Shown here: positions 22,501 through 34,620 of the stretch, one piece after another
How positions within the stretch are numbered: the first letter of the stretch is position 1
How the letters are laid out: every line of letters begins with the position of its first letter
Source: Pseudo-nitzschia pungens
Taxonomy: Eukaryota > Bacillariophyta > Bacillariophyceae > Bacillariales > Bacillariaceae
Assembly: GCA_037355855.1 (NCBI GenBank)
Contig: CM074768.1
Coordinates: 372,001-436,000, forward strand
Length of the DNA: 64,000 nucleotides
Direction of reading: 5' to 3'
Position numbers and translations under genes: made by a program
The notes under the pieces: model-generated
Database searches by the model: none
What the model saw: only the letters and a program-made list of their open reading frames with translations
What the model was told of the DNA's origin: nothing

Positions 22501-24879
22501 CGAGCAAACGGGGGGTCCAATGAATGCTACGCGTGCGATAAGTCGAATCGAGCAAGCAGCTGTCAGATTCTTTCGCAGTTCCTCTGGAATGAAAGACGAA
22601 CACATCACGTCGCATCCATCTCAACAAGGATCAAGTAAGTAAACACTAACAGGTGGCAGTAGCATGAAATCAAATAATAATGAAAGTGACAATAACCGTG
22701 TGACGAGGGATGCGCTCTGCAGGCAGATGTTTTTCGACAGGCTCCAATCCAATAGTAGATGCCACGACATTCCTCTCCACCAACAGGGGAACAAAAAGGC
22801 GAATGAAGAAACTAACCAAAAGAAAGGGTTCATCTGAATGTTTTTTGTGATACTATGTGCTGACGCGAGATGCTGAACTGTGCTGACTATTTGAGACGTT
22901 TTGAGACGTCCTGTAAAAGTCTAATGTATGTAGGAGCAGAATGAGCATGAATTTTAGTTGTCGCAAAAAACTGGCAGCAGTCATCGTGTTGTTCATCACC
23001 AATCATATCATACATACTAGAATGTTATTCATGAGTATTTACAAAACGCAGGAACTCACTTGCCACACAGTAAACCTTATTATTTTCTGTATCAGTGGGG
23101 TTTGATCTTCATTCACTACGATAACATTACAGTATTGTTATCATCATCTTGTCTAATAATATCATGTTGTTGTATTCTATGATCGATACAGTAACTTACA
23201 TGATACGAGTGCGGGTAGTTACGTAAGGTTTCTTTTACTCCGCTTTTAGAAGTGGGTAAGGTTACGACTCCTGAATTCGACTCTACCGATTCGTACGGTA
23301 AATACTGTTTGTTGATGATTGATTCACTGTTAACGTTGATATTCTCTCTTACATAAGGTACCTTGGATAAGTTACTGAGTCGTGTTACTGAACAAAAAAA
23401 CGGCACGACCATCAGAGAAGAATTCATGAATTTTCAATATTATTCTTTGAAAATCGCCCACGGTCTAAGCTGCCGGTAGAGAATAATCCGAAGAAAGAAA
23501 ATAACACCATGGAATGTTCGGCCTAGTAGACGACTGGGTCATCGGGAGGCAAGATACGCGCAATTATTACTTGTACTTCGCATGATATTCAATCAAAGCT
23601 TTGCACTTTGAAAGACCGAAGGCATATTATCTTGGGAATAAATTTCGGCTAAACGTACACGTACGTGTAGTCTTGAGAGAAGACAACATTCTGCGGACAG
23701 TTCTTCGCCGGATTCACGTACAATGCGTCATGGGTCATCATCAAAGTTTACAAGATAGCAAACTGATCTTGGTTCTCCTTTCGTCGGTCATGCAACTCTG
23801 ATGGGATCAAATCGTGTCGCTTTTACTAAGAACGTGAGCTCAGTTTGGCGTTTTCTTCTCTGAAAACAGAATTATTTATATCGCATCCACGCAACTATTT
23901 CAGAACCGTGAGGCCTTGTCTGGACACTTTAGTCTCAACTACGACCTGTCTCTCCCTACTAGGCTTGCCATTTGAGCCTGGTCGACGAAACCTCGCCCTT
24001 GAGTGACAAAGACCTACCTTCGGAAAAATGATACCACTGTACGACACTGAAGACCCCATTCAATGCGGTGCCTTCACTCTTTGCTCGTGAATTGGGTTTG
24101 TCTCTGGCTATGTTCAATCGACACCCATGAATTTGCTTCCCCAGACTTGCTGTGAACCTAAGATGGTACTAAGTGAACAATAGAAGAGAGAAAATCGTAG
24201 TTTAGTCAGGAAGAAATCACCTTGTCCGAAAGACGAAACGACCAAGAAAACATGAATTCAACCTGGACCGTGCACTTGTAACGTAACTAAAACCGAAGGA
24301 TGGCGATGGAAAAAAATGCTTCCTCCTGGGTCAAGGCTTTATGGAGTCATGCCTACCAACGTGAAAAATTTCCAGGCCAGGCCATTCTGCAGTCCTTTGG
24401 CGTGTCAATCACGTTGATTCTATGGTTTCGAAAACCCGGTAAACATAGAATCTTCCAAAGGAAGCCGAAACGATCGAAATTCGCGTCTTCAAGCACCGAG
24501 CACGTTGGTTTTGTTGGAGGTTGAGATTAATCGATCAAAAGGGAGTATTTGGCAACAAATGCCGTAAGAGGTTTTGGGAAGAGTACCGTGGTGATTCCAA
24601 CCACCCGAAAACCCTTCCTTGCATATCGAATGTTAGTACGACGTTTCCGTCCCACTAGAGCGCATCGTGGAACGTGTCATATTGGTTCTGCTACGAAACC
24701 ACATGGTGTTGGCTGTCGAACGCATGGTACTGAAAACATCGACCGCTTTTACTTCATCGAACACCAAAACAACAGATGCTATAGTGCTCGATGGATTGAT
24801 TCTGGCATCATTTTTTCGATTCAACTTTTGTGATCCTCGTCGTTTGCTTTGCCTTCGGCACCATCATTCAAAATTAACC
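19555..24879. other. 5.3-kb region without a recognised gene
   Basis: A CGATT/CAATT pentanucleotide run at 19627-19665 lies about 75 bases upstream of the GGCT-like start. ORFs of 60-120 codons occur (20173-20403, 20658-20966, 21194-21556, 22282-22608 and 24300-24524), but none has a recognisable motif or a convincing splice partner. Motifs of the GTAAGGTTAC class recur at 21485, 21605, 23220 and 23257. The stretch 24549-24879 is open in several frames and is probably promoter or 5' leader of the next gene. Confidence 0.5.
19627..19665. repeat. CGATT/CAATT pentanucleotide repeat
   Basis: Period-5 repeat of CGATT and CAATT about 75 bases upstream of the start codon of the GGCT-like gene. Confidence 0.75.
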
Positions 24880-25802
24880 ATGGCACCCTCCGTCGAAGAA
24901 AATATCGAATCACCGGCATCTCCCCATGAAGCCGACGATACTGTGAAAGTCGAAGATGTTCGCACGGAAGGATTACAAAATCTGTCTGTGGCAGATAACG
25001 AAAAGAAAATGATGGACAACACAGACGAAGAAGAGAAGTCAGATCTCATCACACCGTCGTCAGTTGAGACGAAGCGGAAAAAGGCAACTGCAGGGGGAAA
25101 GGAGTCAAGTCACAAAGATGTCAAGGATGAAGATTGCAAACTGATTAAGAAAAAGAAGCCCCGCGTCAGCGAAGCAGTTGTGAAAGACGCAGCCCAAAAG
25201 ATGTTGTCCGTCTTGATCAAGGTAAGTCGGTATCTTTTTTTAGTCTGTTTTGAACGTGAATCTCTTGCTTACCATTATGTTGACAATGAATTTAGAACTA
25301 CAAGGACGAAATTCAAGAGGTACCGCTGGACGTTCTAGCATCCTCGATTACATCCAAGAATGGAAAGCCGTACAAGAATCCCCGAAGCGATGCAATCCAG
25401 ATGGGAATGAGACTCCTCAAAAAGCAAGGAAAGGCGGAGAAGGGACCAGGGAATGTCGCAAGGTTGCTCCAGTTGGAAATCGATCGGATCCCCAAGGAAA
25501 AGATCTCGAAGGATCCTGCCAAAGTTATGGAACAGCGTTTGCATCAATTTCTGGACCGGTTGAGGGTGCACCCCAAGGGTGGAAAGGGTGAGAAGATCGC
25601 CGAAGCAGCCAAACAAGTTTGGAGGAAACTCAGCGATGGTAAGGCGTATAGTCGAAAGCAACTTGTTGCTGTGACGTCGTACAAGGGCACCAACTCATCC
25701 GGATTCGAAGCAATTATGAAGGTGTTGAATGACCACAATTTTGTTGACGGCAAGGGACAGTATTCCTTTACGGACAAGGTTTTCCCTTATGGTAGACCAT
25801 GA
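24880..25802 (+). CDS. Basic, probably nuclear protein, unrecognised family
   Basis: Two exons: 24880-25221 and 25296-25802, joined by a 74-base intron (AAG|GTAAGT to ATTTAG, phase 0), giving about 282 residues. The ATG at 24880 starts MAPSVEENIE in a Kozak-like ACCATGG. The first 110 residues are acidic, then Lys-rich with KKKKPR, a likely nuclear import signal. The second exon is a folded-looking helical domain (NYKDEIQEVPLDVL, then IQMGMRLLKKQGKAEKGPG, KVMEQRLHQFLDRLRV and AAKQVWRKLSDGKAYSRKQL). It ends in FTDKVFPYGRP with a winged-helix-like pattern of alternating helix and short strand. No family is assigned. DNA or chromatin binding is only a guess from charge and order of elements. Confidence 0.72.
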
Positions 25803-26283
25803 TCAGCACGAGTCTCTGCTGTCATAACTGGAACATGCGCATTTCCTACTGCCATGAAAGTTCTTGCGTTAAAAAAATCTTTAAGGGAAAATCCACAAAA
25901 ACATGCACGATTCGCAAAATCAATTGAAGGATCTCGTGGTTACTGCCAGGAATGTTGCAAGCTCGAAGGAACACATGCAACAGTAGCTGTTCAAAGTAAA
26001 GCGAGAGAACTTCGTTCAATGATTGAGGTTGGTGATGGAATGCGTTTCGCAAATTTGTATAGATCCAACGAAAATGATACGGTGATTACACAGTTCCAAG
26101 CACGAAAGAGTACAATATAAATGAGGAAAGGAACACAAAAATGCATTGCATATACTACCATTTCAAAACTATACATCAATGTTATTCTACAAGATTGCAA
26201 TGTACATTCTATTATACATATAATTCTCAATTTACCGGGATTCGTGATTTCTCGTCAGATCTATTGTGTTCTCAATTCGCTTC
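25803..26283. other. Convergent 3' spacer
   Basis: Lies between the 3' ends of two convergent genes. It is AT-rich after 26100. An open frame at 25854-26120 on the plus strand has no recognisable feature and probably lies in 3' untranslated sequence. Confidence 0.5.
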
Positions 26284-28995
26284 TCATTGACAGAAACAAA
26301 TGGACGCGATTGTCGGAAGGACGAGAAGAATGGCACTCACGAAGGCATTCGGGCCTCCGAGGGCGCCCGAGGGCAGAACGGAGATCTCGTCTTCCTGCTT
26401 TTCTTTTTCTTCGGACAGAAACGCATCGGGCACAATCTTGGAAGCATCGCGATGCGTGGGGTTAGATGTTGTCTCCGATAGCTTTGTGGGAGCCACCGTG
26501 GAAGATTTTGGGTAAAGCGTGGACGACTCACTCAGAAGTCCATCGTCGTCCTTCTCCCGTACGACCACAAAGTTCAGGCTCGTTGCCGCGACGGGTCCCC
26601 AGTTTCCGGTATTGTCCATGGCCTGGACGTAGAGCCTTCGCGTTGTGGGAACAGTTGCTGCCGTGGCTTCCGCCAATCCGGGAGAAAAAAATGCTTCCCA
26701 CAACTGGTCTCCAGAGAGGTCTCCCTGGTACCAGGACGATTCATCTGGAACCGGATCAAATACTAGCTCCCAATACTCGTCGCTGGCGGGAGCGCCGGCC
26801 GTGATGGCCCCGACTAGAGGGTGGTTTCCATAGAACACGCGGATCGCGGACACCAAGGACGGGACGGAAAAATCATCGTCATCATTTTGATCGTCGTCGT
26901 CGTCATATTCGAATTCGATTGGATCGAAAAACTGGGGCACCCGCTCCGGCACTTCCACTCTGAGTTTCAGAGTCAGGACCTCTCCAAATGAGTCCGAGAC
27001 GTCGTCTTTCTCTCCCGTTTCGGTGATTGTTTCGGTCCAAACCCGCCCAGCAGTGTTATTGGTTGCATCGTCATTGGAATCATCCAAATACAGGCTCACT
27101 ACCGTCGATGACAAGTCTCCGATTTCGGAAACGATCGGTCCCTCGCCAAGGGCAAAGGGAAAGGGGGCAATCCTGGCCAGGTAGTCCATGGCCGCAAAGT
27201 GTTTCTCATGGGCAGCTTCAAAGTCCTTGCAGGGCTCGTGAAATTCCGTTCCCATTTCCCACGTCATCGAGCAGGCCCCCAGGACCCCGTAGGCCCAGTC
27301 GTCGGTCGCTCCGCTCGCTACCCCATAGTGGAGCGGACCGGGACCGCTGGGCAAGAGTCCGGTCAGCGACGTGAGGTGCCCCAGAACCGACCGAAAGCCA
27401 GAATCGTTGGGAGAAATCGCGTTGGTATTGCCCCAGGGATAAATGTAGACCCTCCCGTAGCTGTGAACGTCTACAAAGACGCCCCGGGTCGTCTGTGGGT
27501 CGTACCCTTTCCATTTGGTGGAGCTGCCGTCCACCGAGTGCTGCCGATCGTGAACCACGCGGTAGTCCCCTCCGCTGGCCATGACCGCGTTCTGGGATCG
27601 CTGCCGTTCCGGAAAGATTGACTCGGCGTATTCCACCAGGGCTTGGGTTTCCGGCTCGCTGCCGGCCCCCGACCCCCGCGAAAAGGACGAGCAGGGAATC
27701 GTGTCGGAACCTTCGTCGTTTCCCCACTCAAAGGGAAAGTTCCGGTTCAGATCGACCCCGAAGGAATCCTCCGGACACAACAGGCTCTCCCGAGAATCCC
27801 CGGTCCACTCGTCGTTGAGATTTTTTCGGCGGAGTGGCTGGGTGGTCTCTGCCAAAACCCGGCCGTCGGGGTTGAGGTATGGAACCCAGTGGATCTTTGT
27901 GTGCTCCAGCATGGACAGGGCATCGGGATCCCTCGCTTCGACGCGGTTGATCAGGTTTTGAAGCCACCGACGGACCACCTCGGGCGGGGTGTACTCCCGA
28001 GCGTGTGTGGAGCTCACCAGCAGCAAAGGTGCCTTGGTGAAGTCGTCCCCGGGAATGGGGAGTGACCTTCCGGTGACGGTCAAAACCTGAATGTCGTATC
28101 CATTGTCTTCGCCATCTGTGTCTGTCTCTCCGTTTCGTTCTTGCGCCTTGGTCCGTTTCCACGAGGAGCCAATGGTCTTCCACTCGATCTCCAAGACATC
28201 CGACGATCCGTGGGATTTCACAAAATCGTCGATCCACGACAAGGTCCCCTCGTAGTCGAAATAACAATCGTAATTCCGGATCGTCGAGTATCGGTCCTGT
28301 TTGCCGTCGTCGGATTGCCGGTTGCTGCCCAGTTGGTGCCCGTTGCGGTTCTCATCGGCCGATGGAAGCTCCCGGCGAACGCTCCGCCGACCCGCGGAAA
28401 GCTCGGCGGTATTTGCCTCGGCCACATTCAATTTCGGACGGACCCAGCGCTCCGTTAGGCTCGCGTTGTACACCACTCCTGGAGTGCTGCCACCGGCAGC
28501 CCCTTGGAACTTCGGGGTATCGGGTGGCGAGGACCAGAGCGAGGACGAGGACGAGGAGGGCTGTCGCTGTCGCCGGTTCTCCAGCAGCCTTTCGTGGTCG
28601 TCGCGGGACCGAACCAGGACGTGTCCCAGGCAGCTTCTCGGAGCGTCAACACCACCGCTGCACTCCACCCGCAGGACGTCCAGTTCGTGCATCCAGCGCG
28701 GTTCTCGTTCCGGAACATTCGCGGTGGAATCAAACCGAACCGTGTAGATCCCGGGAAACTCCGACTCGTTTTCGGAGGAGACCGCTCCCCGTCCCAAAGT
28801 TGGCGTTTTCTTGGTTTGGTTGCGGGTCTTGTCCGCGGAGTAAGAATTCTGTGCTAGAGCATCCATGGCACCACCAATGGGAGTCGCTCGCTGGGTTGCG
28901 ATTGCGGAAGCGGAAGTCGAGAGGACGCAACGAGCCGCCGCGATCCATACCGCCACAACGACAGCTCTGCGAGGAACGAGAGTCAACACGGTCAT
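26284..28995 (-). CDS. Secreted M14 zinc carboxypeptidase with hydrophobic C-terminal anchor
   Basis: Intronless, 903 residues from ATG at 28995. The N-terminus is a signal peptide (VVVAVWIAAARCVL then STSASA). A propeptide-like region of about 270 residues follows, then a peptidase M14 domain with all landmarks. These are zinc ligands in STHAREYTPPE (HxxE) and DVHSYG (third His), substrate-binding NPDGR and DLNRNFPFEWG, SEPETQAL, and a catalytic Glu in MTWEMGTEF. Downstream is a beta-rich region of about 270 residues with poly-Asp, then a Ser/Thr-rich stem and a final hydrophobic segment (FVSAILLVLPTIASICF), which reads as a GPI-attachment signal or a tail anchor. It would trim C-terminal residues from proteins at the cell surface or in the secretory path. 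A large insertion precedes the third zinc ligand. Confidence 0.88.
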   Translation of the reverse strand: MTVLTLVPRRAVVVAVWIAAARCVLSTSASAIATQRATPIGGAMDALAQNSYSADKTRNQTKKTPTLGRGAVSSENESEFPGIYTVRFDSTANVPEREPRWMHELDVLRVECSGGVDAPRSCLGHVLVRSRDDHERLLENRRQRQPSSSSSSLWSSPPDTPKFQGAAGGSTPGVVYNASLTERWVRPKLNVAEANTAELSAGRRSVRRELPSADENRNGHQLGSNRQSDDGKQDRYSTIRNYDCYFDYEGTLSWIDDFVKSHGSSDVLEIEWKTIGSSWKRTKAQERNGETDTDGEDNGYDIQVLTVTGRSLPIPGDDFTKAPLLLVSSTHAREYTPPEVVRRWLQNLINRVEARDPDALSMLEHTKIHWVPYLNPDGRVLAETTQPLRRKNLNDEWTGDSRESLLCPEDSFGVDLNRNFPFEWGNDEGSDTIPCSSFSRGSGAGSEPETQALVEYAESIFPERQRSQNAVMASGGDYRVVHDRQHSVDGSSTKWKGYDPQTTRGVFVDVHSYGRVYIYPWGNTNAISPNDSGFRSVLGHLTSLTGLLPSGPGPLHYGVASGATDDWAYGVLGACSMTWEMGTEFHEPCKDFEAAHEKHFAAMDYLARIAPFPFALGEGPIVSEIGDLSSTVVSLYLDDSNDDATNNTAGRVWTETITETGEKDDVSDSFGEVLTLKLRVEVPERVPQFFDPIEFEYDDDDDQNDDDDFSVPSLVSAIRVFYGNHPLVGAITAGAPASDEYWELVFDPVPDESSWYQGDLSGDQLWEAFFSPGLAEATAATVPTTRRLYVQAMDNTGNWGPVAATSLNFVVVREKDDDGLLSESSTLYPKSSTVAPTKLSETTSNPTHRDASKIVPDAFLSEEKEKQEDEISVLPSGALGGPNAFVSAILLVLPTIASICFCQ

Positions 28996-30276
28996 GGTTC
29001 GCGACTCTGAGCTCGGGGCACACCGCCGGCCTCACGCCTCACTGCTAACCCGATGCGCGAGATCGCGGGTTGGCGTTTCTGCCTGCTTTGGATGGTACCG
29101 GTGCGATTTGTGGTGGTGCGCGACTCCGAGGAAACTTCCGGCTTTCCGATTTCGAAGTTCCGGGTTGGAAAGTGTCAGCCCTTGGCCGCTCGAGAGAGAA
29201 CGTACCTAACAAAGAATGAATCTCGTCGATACTACTTCTCGAAGTGCTGTCGTTTGGGCATCAACAACGATGATTGATTCTGTAACGACGAAGCTTCACG
29301 GGAAGGCAACACCCCCAAACAGATCGTGGTTGGTTATTCTTCTTTTGTACGCAACTCACTTCTTCTACTCGTAGTAAATTATCGTTTTGTGATTTTTTTC
29401 GAACGTTGACTATTGCTTCCCGATGTAACGGTAACCTTAGTTTCTTCTATTGGGTGTGTCATATTAGCCGAACCAATCGTACGACCGAACGACGAGCCAT
29501 CCCGGGAAACAAGAGCGTGCTCGTAAGACAAGTGCTGGTAGTTTCCATCACGTGTTGTATCTCACAACACCACTCACCTTCCGATATCGGTAGTCACATA
29601 CTTTCGGGCTATTGTGACAACGGAAACAATGACCATTACCATCTACGCCCTTTCTCGATATCTCACCACTGAAACGACAGGGAAACGAAACGAATCGTGA
29701 CTAACTCGTGACCACAAGCTTAATCGCATAGTTGAACACGGGCTTTACCATAAGAAAATACGTACCGGTAAGACCAATAGTAGGTCATGTGTTTTGAAAC
29801 ATACCTTCTGTATGTATATTGGATATGTTAAAAAGTCAATGGTAGGCGATACCGGTATTGGGTAAGTTAGGAGGTAAGGTTACATTACTCAGTACGGTAC
29901 TGGAACGTAGGCGGTAGGAAGAGCTCGAAGGCACGACTCAATTCGGCGTATCGATCGAAAAAATCGAAAAAATCTTTCTCGTTTCGATCTCTCAATCAAA
30001 ACAACAAAATGGGAATAGAGACAAACGTGAAAAGCAAGAAATTGCAACGTTTCAAATTGAGATTGATTTTGGATTGAGAGGATGAACAACACGTGAATGC
30101 TAGTAGTACTAGTAACTTACTCGTAACTCTTAACTCGTACCTTGAGCTATCAAGTTTCTCGCAAGGTTAATTTACCGTTTGCAAGATCTCATCGCATCTC
30201 GCACAATTCTTTTTCACGAGTCGAAGACCACAGAAGTATTGTGCCATCCTTCGATTCGAATTCCGACCCAACGACA
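28996..30276. other. Divergent promoter region, no gene seen
   Basis: Between divergently oriented genes. Copies of GTAACGGTAACCTTA (29428), ACCGGTAAG (29765) and GGTAAGGTTAC (29873) are present. Frames such as 28865-29209 start inside the carboxypeptidase antisense strand and are shadows. Confidence 0.55.
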
Positions 30277-30822
30277 ATGACAGCGACAATGAAAACGAAC
30301 AGCAAAAGCAAGGTTAGGAAAGCAGGCAGCAGGCTTCGACAATCCGTGCTGCGCTTCGGAGTCCTCCTGTCGGTGACATCCATGCTGCTCTCCCTCGCCA
30401 TGGCCAATGCCGTGTCGGCATCGGCCTTTTACGAAAGCTACAACGCAAAGTGGAACCAGGGCGGCGGAGCGGATGCAGCCGACAGCTGCGCTTGCAACTG
30501 CAACTGCGACTGCGACGCCACTCCGTTCCCAGCGGCAACCTACACGGAGCGGGTCTGGACCACCCTGGTGTACTTTGCCACTACCTTTGAGGTCCTGGCG
30601 CGCGGATTTTCCCTGGGCTTTGGCGCCCGCATGCTGCTGTACTTTTTCTTGGACCACGGACAGCCCGAAACAACCACGACCGAGGTCTTGTACGATCAAA
30701 TCAAGCGCCGGGTCATCGTGTCGACAATCGCCGGAGTGTCGGCGGCGGCGTTCATCCACGGATCCTCGCTCTTTGTTCCGACCCAGCTGCGGGACAATTG
30801 GTTTTCGTACAAGACTCAATAA
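30277..30822 (+). CDS. Predicted plastid-targeted small membrane protein with Cys cluster
   Basis: The first ATG is at 30277 (the frame is open from 30142 but that codon is TTG), giving 181 residues. The N-terminus has a basic stretch, then a hydrophobic core (FGVLLSVTSMLLSLAMA) ending in VSASAFYES. ASAF is the cleavage-site motif of bipartite plastid presequences in diatoms and related algae with secondary plastids. Mature sequence contains a tight CACNCNCDCD cluster, a hydrophobic segment from TLVYFATTFEVLA to MLLYFFLDH, and a second one (IVSTIAGVSAAAFIHGSSLF). It might bind a metal through the Cys cluster; that is a guess. I do not recognise the family. The GACGAT-rich stretch right after the stop is 3' untranslated. 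Confidence 0.68.
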   Translation: MTATMKTNSKSKVRKAGSRLRQSVLRFGVLLSVTSMLLSLAMANAVSASAFYESYNAKWNQGGGADAADSCACNCNCDCDATPFPAATYTERVWTTLVYFATTFEVLARGFSLGFGARMLLYFFLDHGQPETTTTEVLYDQIKRRVIVSTIAGVSAAAFIHGSSLFVPTQLRDNWFSYKTQ

Positions 30823-32400
30823 CAACAATGACAATGATGACAATGACGATGACGATGACGATGACAAGACACGCATTGCCGAGGGGTTGGAGGACTCGAA
30901 TCTGGCGTGTGCCATTGCCGCTGCAGGTTTCCCCGACTGCTCGTCGGACGGGATGCAAGAAATCGAGATGGTGTTATTCTACAACGATCCACCGATCGAT
31001 TCGAAACTATTTTTGGTTGGCAAAAGACGGTTTCTTGACGACCGGCTCCCTCCCAACTGTTGTTTTTGCACCACCGGGCGCTGCTGGTTGGTGATTTTTT
31101 TTGTTCCCCCGCTCACTTTTTGCGAGGAGCATGTTTTGGTGTGCACCATGCATGCCGAGGTGCTCGTCGACGACTCTTTCCGACCACGCCCCCAAACAGA
31201 ACCATCCATAACCCGTAGCAATCCCTCCAAAAAGTGTAAGAATCCGTGGCAGTTTTGCCGCTCGCTACGACTACGGCGGGCACAAGAAGTACATCGCATT
31301 CTGTTTTGGTTGTTTTCACCTCATTGGTTCGTGCCTTGCCCGCGGTCGTGATGGGGACTGCGACGGTTTTGGTCACGAGAGAGAGAGAGAGAGAGACTCC
31401 CGAAATACGTTGATAATGAATGGTGGAGGATTGCTATCGGAAGTTCCAATATTCGTTCTGGAATGATCACGCGCCTCTCGAGTGGTGGTGGACATTTCAG
31501 CGGAGCGTTGTCTTTGTGCTGCGCGGTGTGCACTTTCGAAGAGTTTTGACGGTAGCGTTCTACCATTCGAATGCTTCTATGGCAACAAACGGGCTAATAA
31601 TACTTGACTTCATGATGCAATGACTTACTAGTTTGGGGACGAGGAGGTGATTTGCATGTTAAAAGATTGCGACTTCTTGGTATTGGGCGACTAGTACTAC
31701 TACTACTACTACTACTTACATAACTGTAACTTTGTAAAGCTTCATTCAGTAATACAAGCAGTCGCCTCGGGGCTTCTGTCCATTCCGTCTTACCGCATAT
31801 AGATATCCATTACCATGAATTCCGTTTGGACAATTTGGTACCTAGTATATATCATGATGAAGAAGCCCGCCAAGAATTCTTGTTTGTTCTTCTCAGGAGA
31901 GAGCGACGAGGACGAATATTGTTGCTTCTTCTTAGGGACTACTGCAATTCCTTCCCAAATTAAAATAGAAGTCGCACCTGCCCTTGTTGTCTAAAGACCA
32001 TGGTAGTGGGATCAGTCTCCGAGAATGAACACAATGGTGGTACTTTTTTTTGTTTGGCAACCTGGGCAAAAATAATTACTTCGTAGTACGGTAAACCTTA
32101 TGTTGTAGGTGATTTCTCATTTTTCGAGGTCTGTCGCTCGCACGTCAAAGTTATCAAAAACGCTCAAGGCCTTGAAAATCACGAATTTTTCTTTCTTTCT
32201 CGCAACGACTCTCAGTAAATAATAGTAGTAATGTTCTTCTGATCCCAATCACATCGAATGCACCGTGCCGCCCAGCTTTTCGAACGCAGAGAGGATCTGA
32301 GACACACTGGTGACGCCGCAGAAAGCATCTCGATTTTTTTTTCATTCTAGACAACCCACTGGATTTTGACCCCACCGAAATTATTATATTTTGATCAACG
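30823..32400. other. Intergenic region, no recognised gene
   Basis: Starts with (GATGAC)n-like repeats (30832-30868), followed by a GAGAGA run near 31378 and an ACT trinucleotide run near 31695. A long frame 30407-31351 overlaps the plastid-protein gene out of frame and runs through these repeats, so I reject it. A GGTAAACCTTATG motif lies at 32088. Confidence 0.55.
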
Positions 32401-32910
32401 ATGGCCGAAGTGAGCGACGAGAGAGCACCCGACATCCCGGAAGGAGGTGACGACGACAGCTTTGGGGACGAAATTCCGCCGGCGCTGTTCAAGATGACTT
32501 TTGTGGACACGAGTCTCGACGACGTCGTTCTCGAGGAATGCGTGAAGAAAGCCTTTGAGAAGGACGGCAAAATCAAGGTTTCGGTCAGCGTCATGGGATC
32601 CGACGGTGAAGACGACGTCGAAGAGGGAGATCTTTTCTTCCTGTGCAGCGAGGATGGATTCGATGCCGACGGGGATGGCAAAACGATGGCGGAGCTCTTG
32701 TTGAAGCGGATGCGCGACTATCTGGAGCAAAAACCCCAAGAAGACGACATCGCCTGGATCGCGGATTTCGAAAAGGCGTCCATCGAGATCGTGGATTGGG
32801 AAGCGGACGAACCGGTTCTAGACGTTACGGAAGAAGAGGCCTACCAACAGTGGCTGGAGCAAAACGATGGCGACAACGCAAACGTCGAACCCCAGTTCAG
32901 CAGCGATTGA
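32401..32910 (+). CDS. LF-x-VDTS domain protein, single copy (first gene of three-gene cluster)
   Basis: 169 residues, intronless, ATG at 32401. Acidic. From residue 27 it carries the domain shared with the next two genes: PALFKMTFVDTSLDDVVLEEC, a strand region ending GDLFFLCSEDG, a helix LLKRMRDYLEQKP, the signature AWIADFEKASIEIVDW, and the closing EEEAYQQWLEQN. I do not know this domain from any named family. With no signal peptide or membrane segment it is probably soluble. The second residue of the VDTS loop differs from its neighbours (TF instead of TG/SG). Codon use is moderately biased compared with the second gene. Function unknown; the neighbourhood suggests duplication in place. 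Confidence 0.75.
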   Translation: MAEVSDERAPDIPEGGDDDSFGDEIPPALFKMTFVDTSLDDVVLEECVKKAFEKDGKIKVSVSVMGSDGEDDVEEGDLFFLCSEDGFDADGDGKTMAELLLKRMRDYLEQKPQEDDIAWIADFEKASIEIVDWEADEPVLDVTEEEAYQQWLEQNDGDNANVEPQFSSD

Positions 32911-34620
32911 TTGAGCCATGCGAATGGCAGCGGGGTTGCAAACGATCGTGCAATTCCTTTTTCCCGTCAAATCAACAGGAGACGCTTCCGTTGTGAAACA
33001 ATGGTACTTAGACACACTGCTACAGCAAGTGGAGTTTTTTCCATTGCCATCTAGGCACACGAGCATCGTACTATAATCGATTGAATTGGTCGTAGACTTT
33101 GGGAAACGTGTGCTCCCTACTATTATCGTAAAAAAATAATAATAATAATCTCAATCTTCGAAACATTGATATTAGTACTCATACATTTTCCATCATCGTA
33201 GGGGAAATGAGAATCCAATGAGAGTGCATGATCAAACTAGTTTTCGCAACGCGTTCTCGTGTCTTCTTGCTTCGGGTCGATTTGATTATCTACTACGTAT
33301 GTGAAATGCTTTCCGATTACTTGTGCACTAGACGTACTCCTCCTTTATTCTCCACACTTTATCACTTACTTTGAACCTGTAGAGTACTTTTTCTTCATTT
33401 GTTCATGATTGCGATGATCATTCTTGTTTCCATTGCCATCGCCAACTACTATGTGCATGGGATCTACTGTATTGGAATCGGTGGTGACTCCTGTTCGCCG
33501 CTTGGCTCCCCATTATGCCTTGTCTGTTCTTGTAGGCTTTGACTGCACCACATACCGCTTCGTGTATCTTTTTTGATCCATCTGACGAGCCTTCGCCGGA
33601 CTTTGTTCTTGTTGAGTTTGACATTCCATGGTGCACACGACGTTTCTCTGCAAAAGGACTGCACGCATTTCTGCAGTAGTGCTAATGCTGTCTTGGCTTG
33701 CCTCTGGTGTTACTACTTATCCCAACGTCCCTTCTTGTTGTAGCAGCGACAATTGCAATGCTTTAGTTCAGAATTTGGCTGTCATGCATGCGTATTCTAT
33801 CCAACGGACCCCTTCCGGTTCGTAGTATCATACTAATACTGCTTCGTACACATTGTTTTTCCATCATTTGTTGGAGTTTCGATGCAATCACAGTAAGGTT
33901 ACACAGCACTCAATACGTAATTACTTTCATAGATGTTGAATCTATTGATTTCACAGTACTACTACTAGTAAGTTACTAGATACTTACTTGCAATGTATTG
34001 AGACTCTAGAGAGCTAACTCGAAATGTTACTGCTTCCTCGTACGGTCCTTCGTATTCAATACCGTACGCACCTGTTACCTTTGCGGACACATCGTATCTG
34101 ACCAACGCACGATTTTCAAAATGTTCGTCCGCCGCAAAACATACCGTATCCTTACTCGTAACCGTTACTAATACGGTATAGTAATACGGTATCCTTCCTA
34201 GCCTCTTTTCTAGGTTTTGACGAGAAATACTGGTGCAAGCAGAACGAAATTTGGCTGGCTGAGACGGAAAGAAGGATGCCAGCATGGATCCACGTTTGTG
34301 TACAATTTGTCGGGAAGGAAAGGATATCGAACGGTGCACGACTCAAAAGTCTGTCAATGGTACGTAAACGGTCTCGGTACGTGTACTTTTCGTGATCATC
34401 ACGAATTTTTTCCACCATGCTTTTCCTTTTTTCGAGACGGTTTCTCGCTTTCGTTGAGATGAAATACCGGATTTCTATGGCTCTGGAACAACAACTTACC
34501 ACACGGCACTTTCGCCCTTTGGGACATAAAATTCTGCACTGTGGTATCCAAAACACACGACGACGCATTCCTTCATTCTCTTTTTTTTCGTTGAAGTTTC
34601 CAAAAGACCAAGCAAGAACA
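32911..34620. other. Intergenic region inside the domain cluster
   Basis: No supported gene. AT-rich to about 33400. GTAAGGTTAC-class motifs lie at 33893 and 34150-34190, the latter with CTTACTCGTAACCGTTAC. The frame open from ATG 34417 into the next gene is likely 5' leader. Confidence 0.5.

Noticed and set aside
30407..31351. 314-codon plus-strand frame overlapping the plastid-protein gene
   Set aside because: It is out of frame with the ASAF-bearing protein, runs through GAT/GAC repeats and has no domain.
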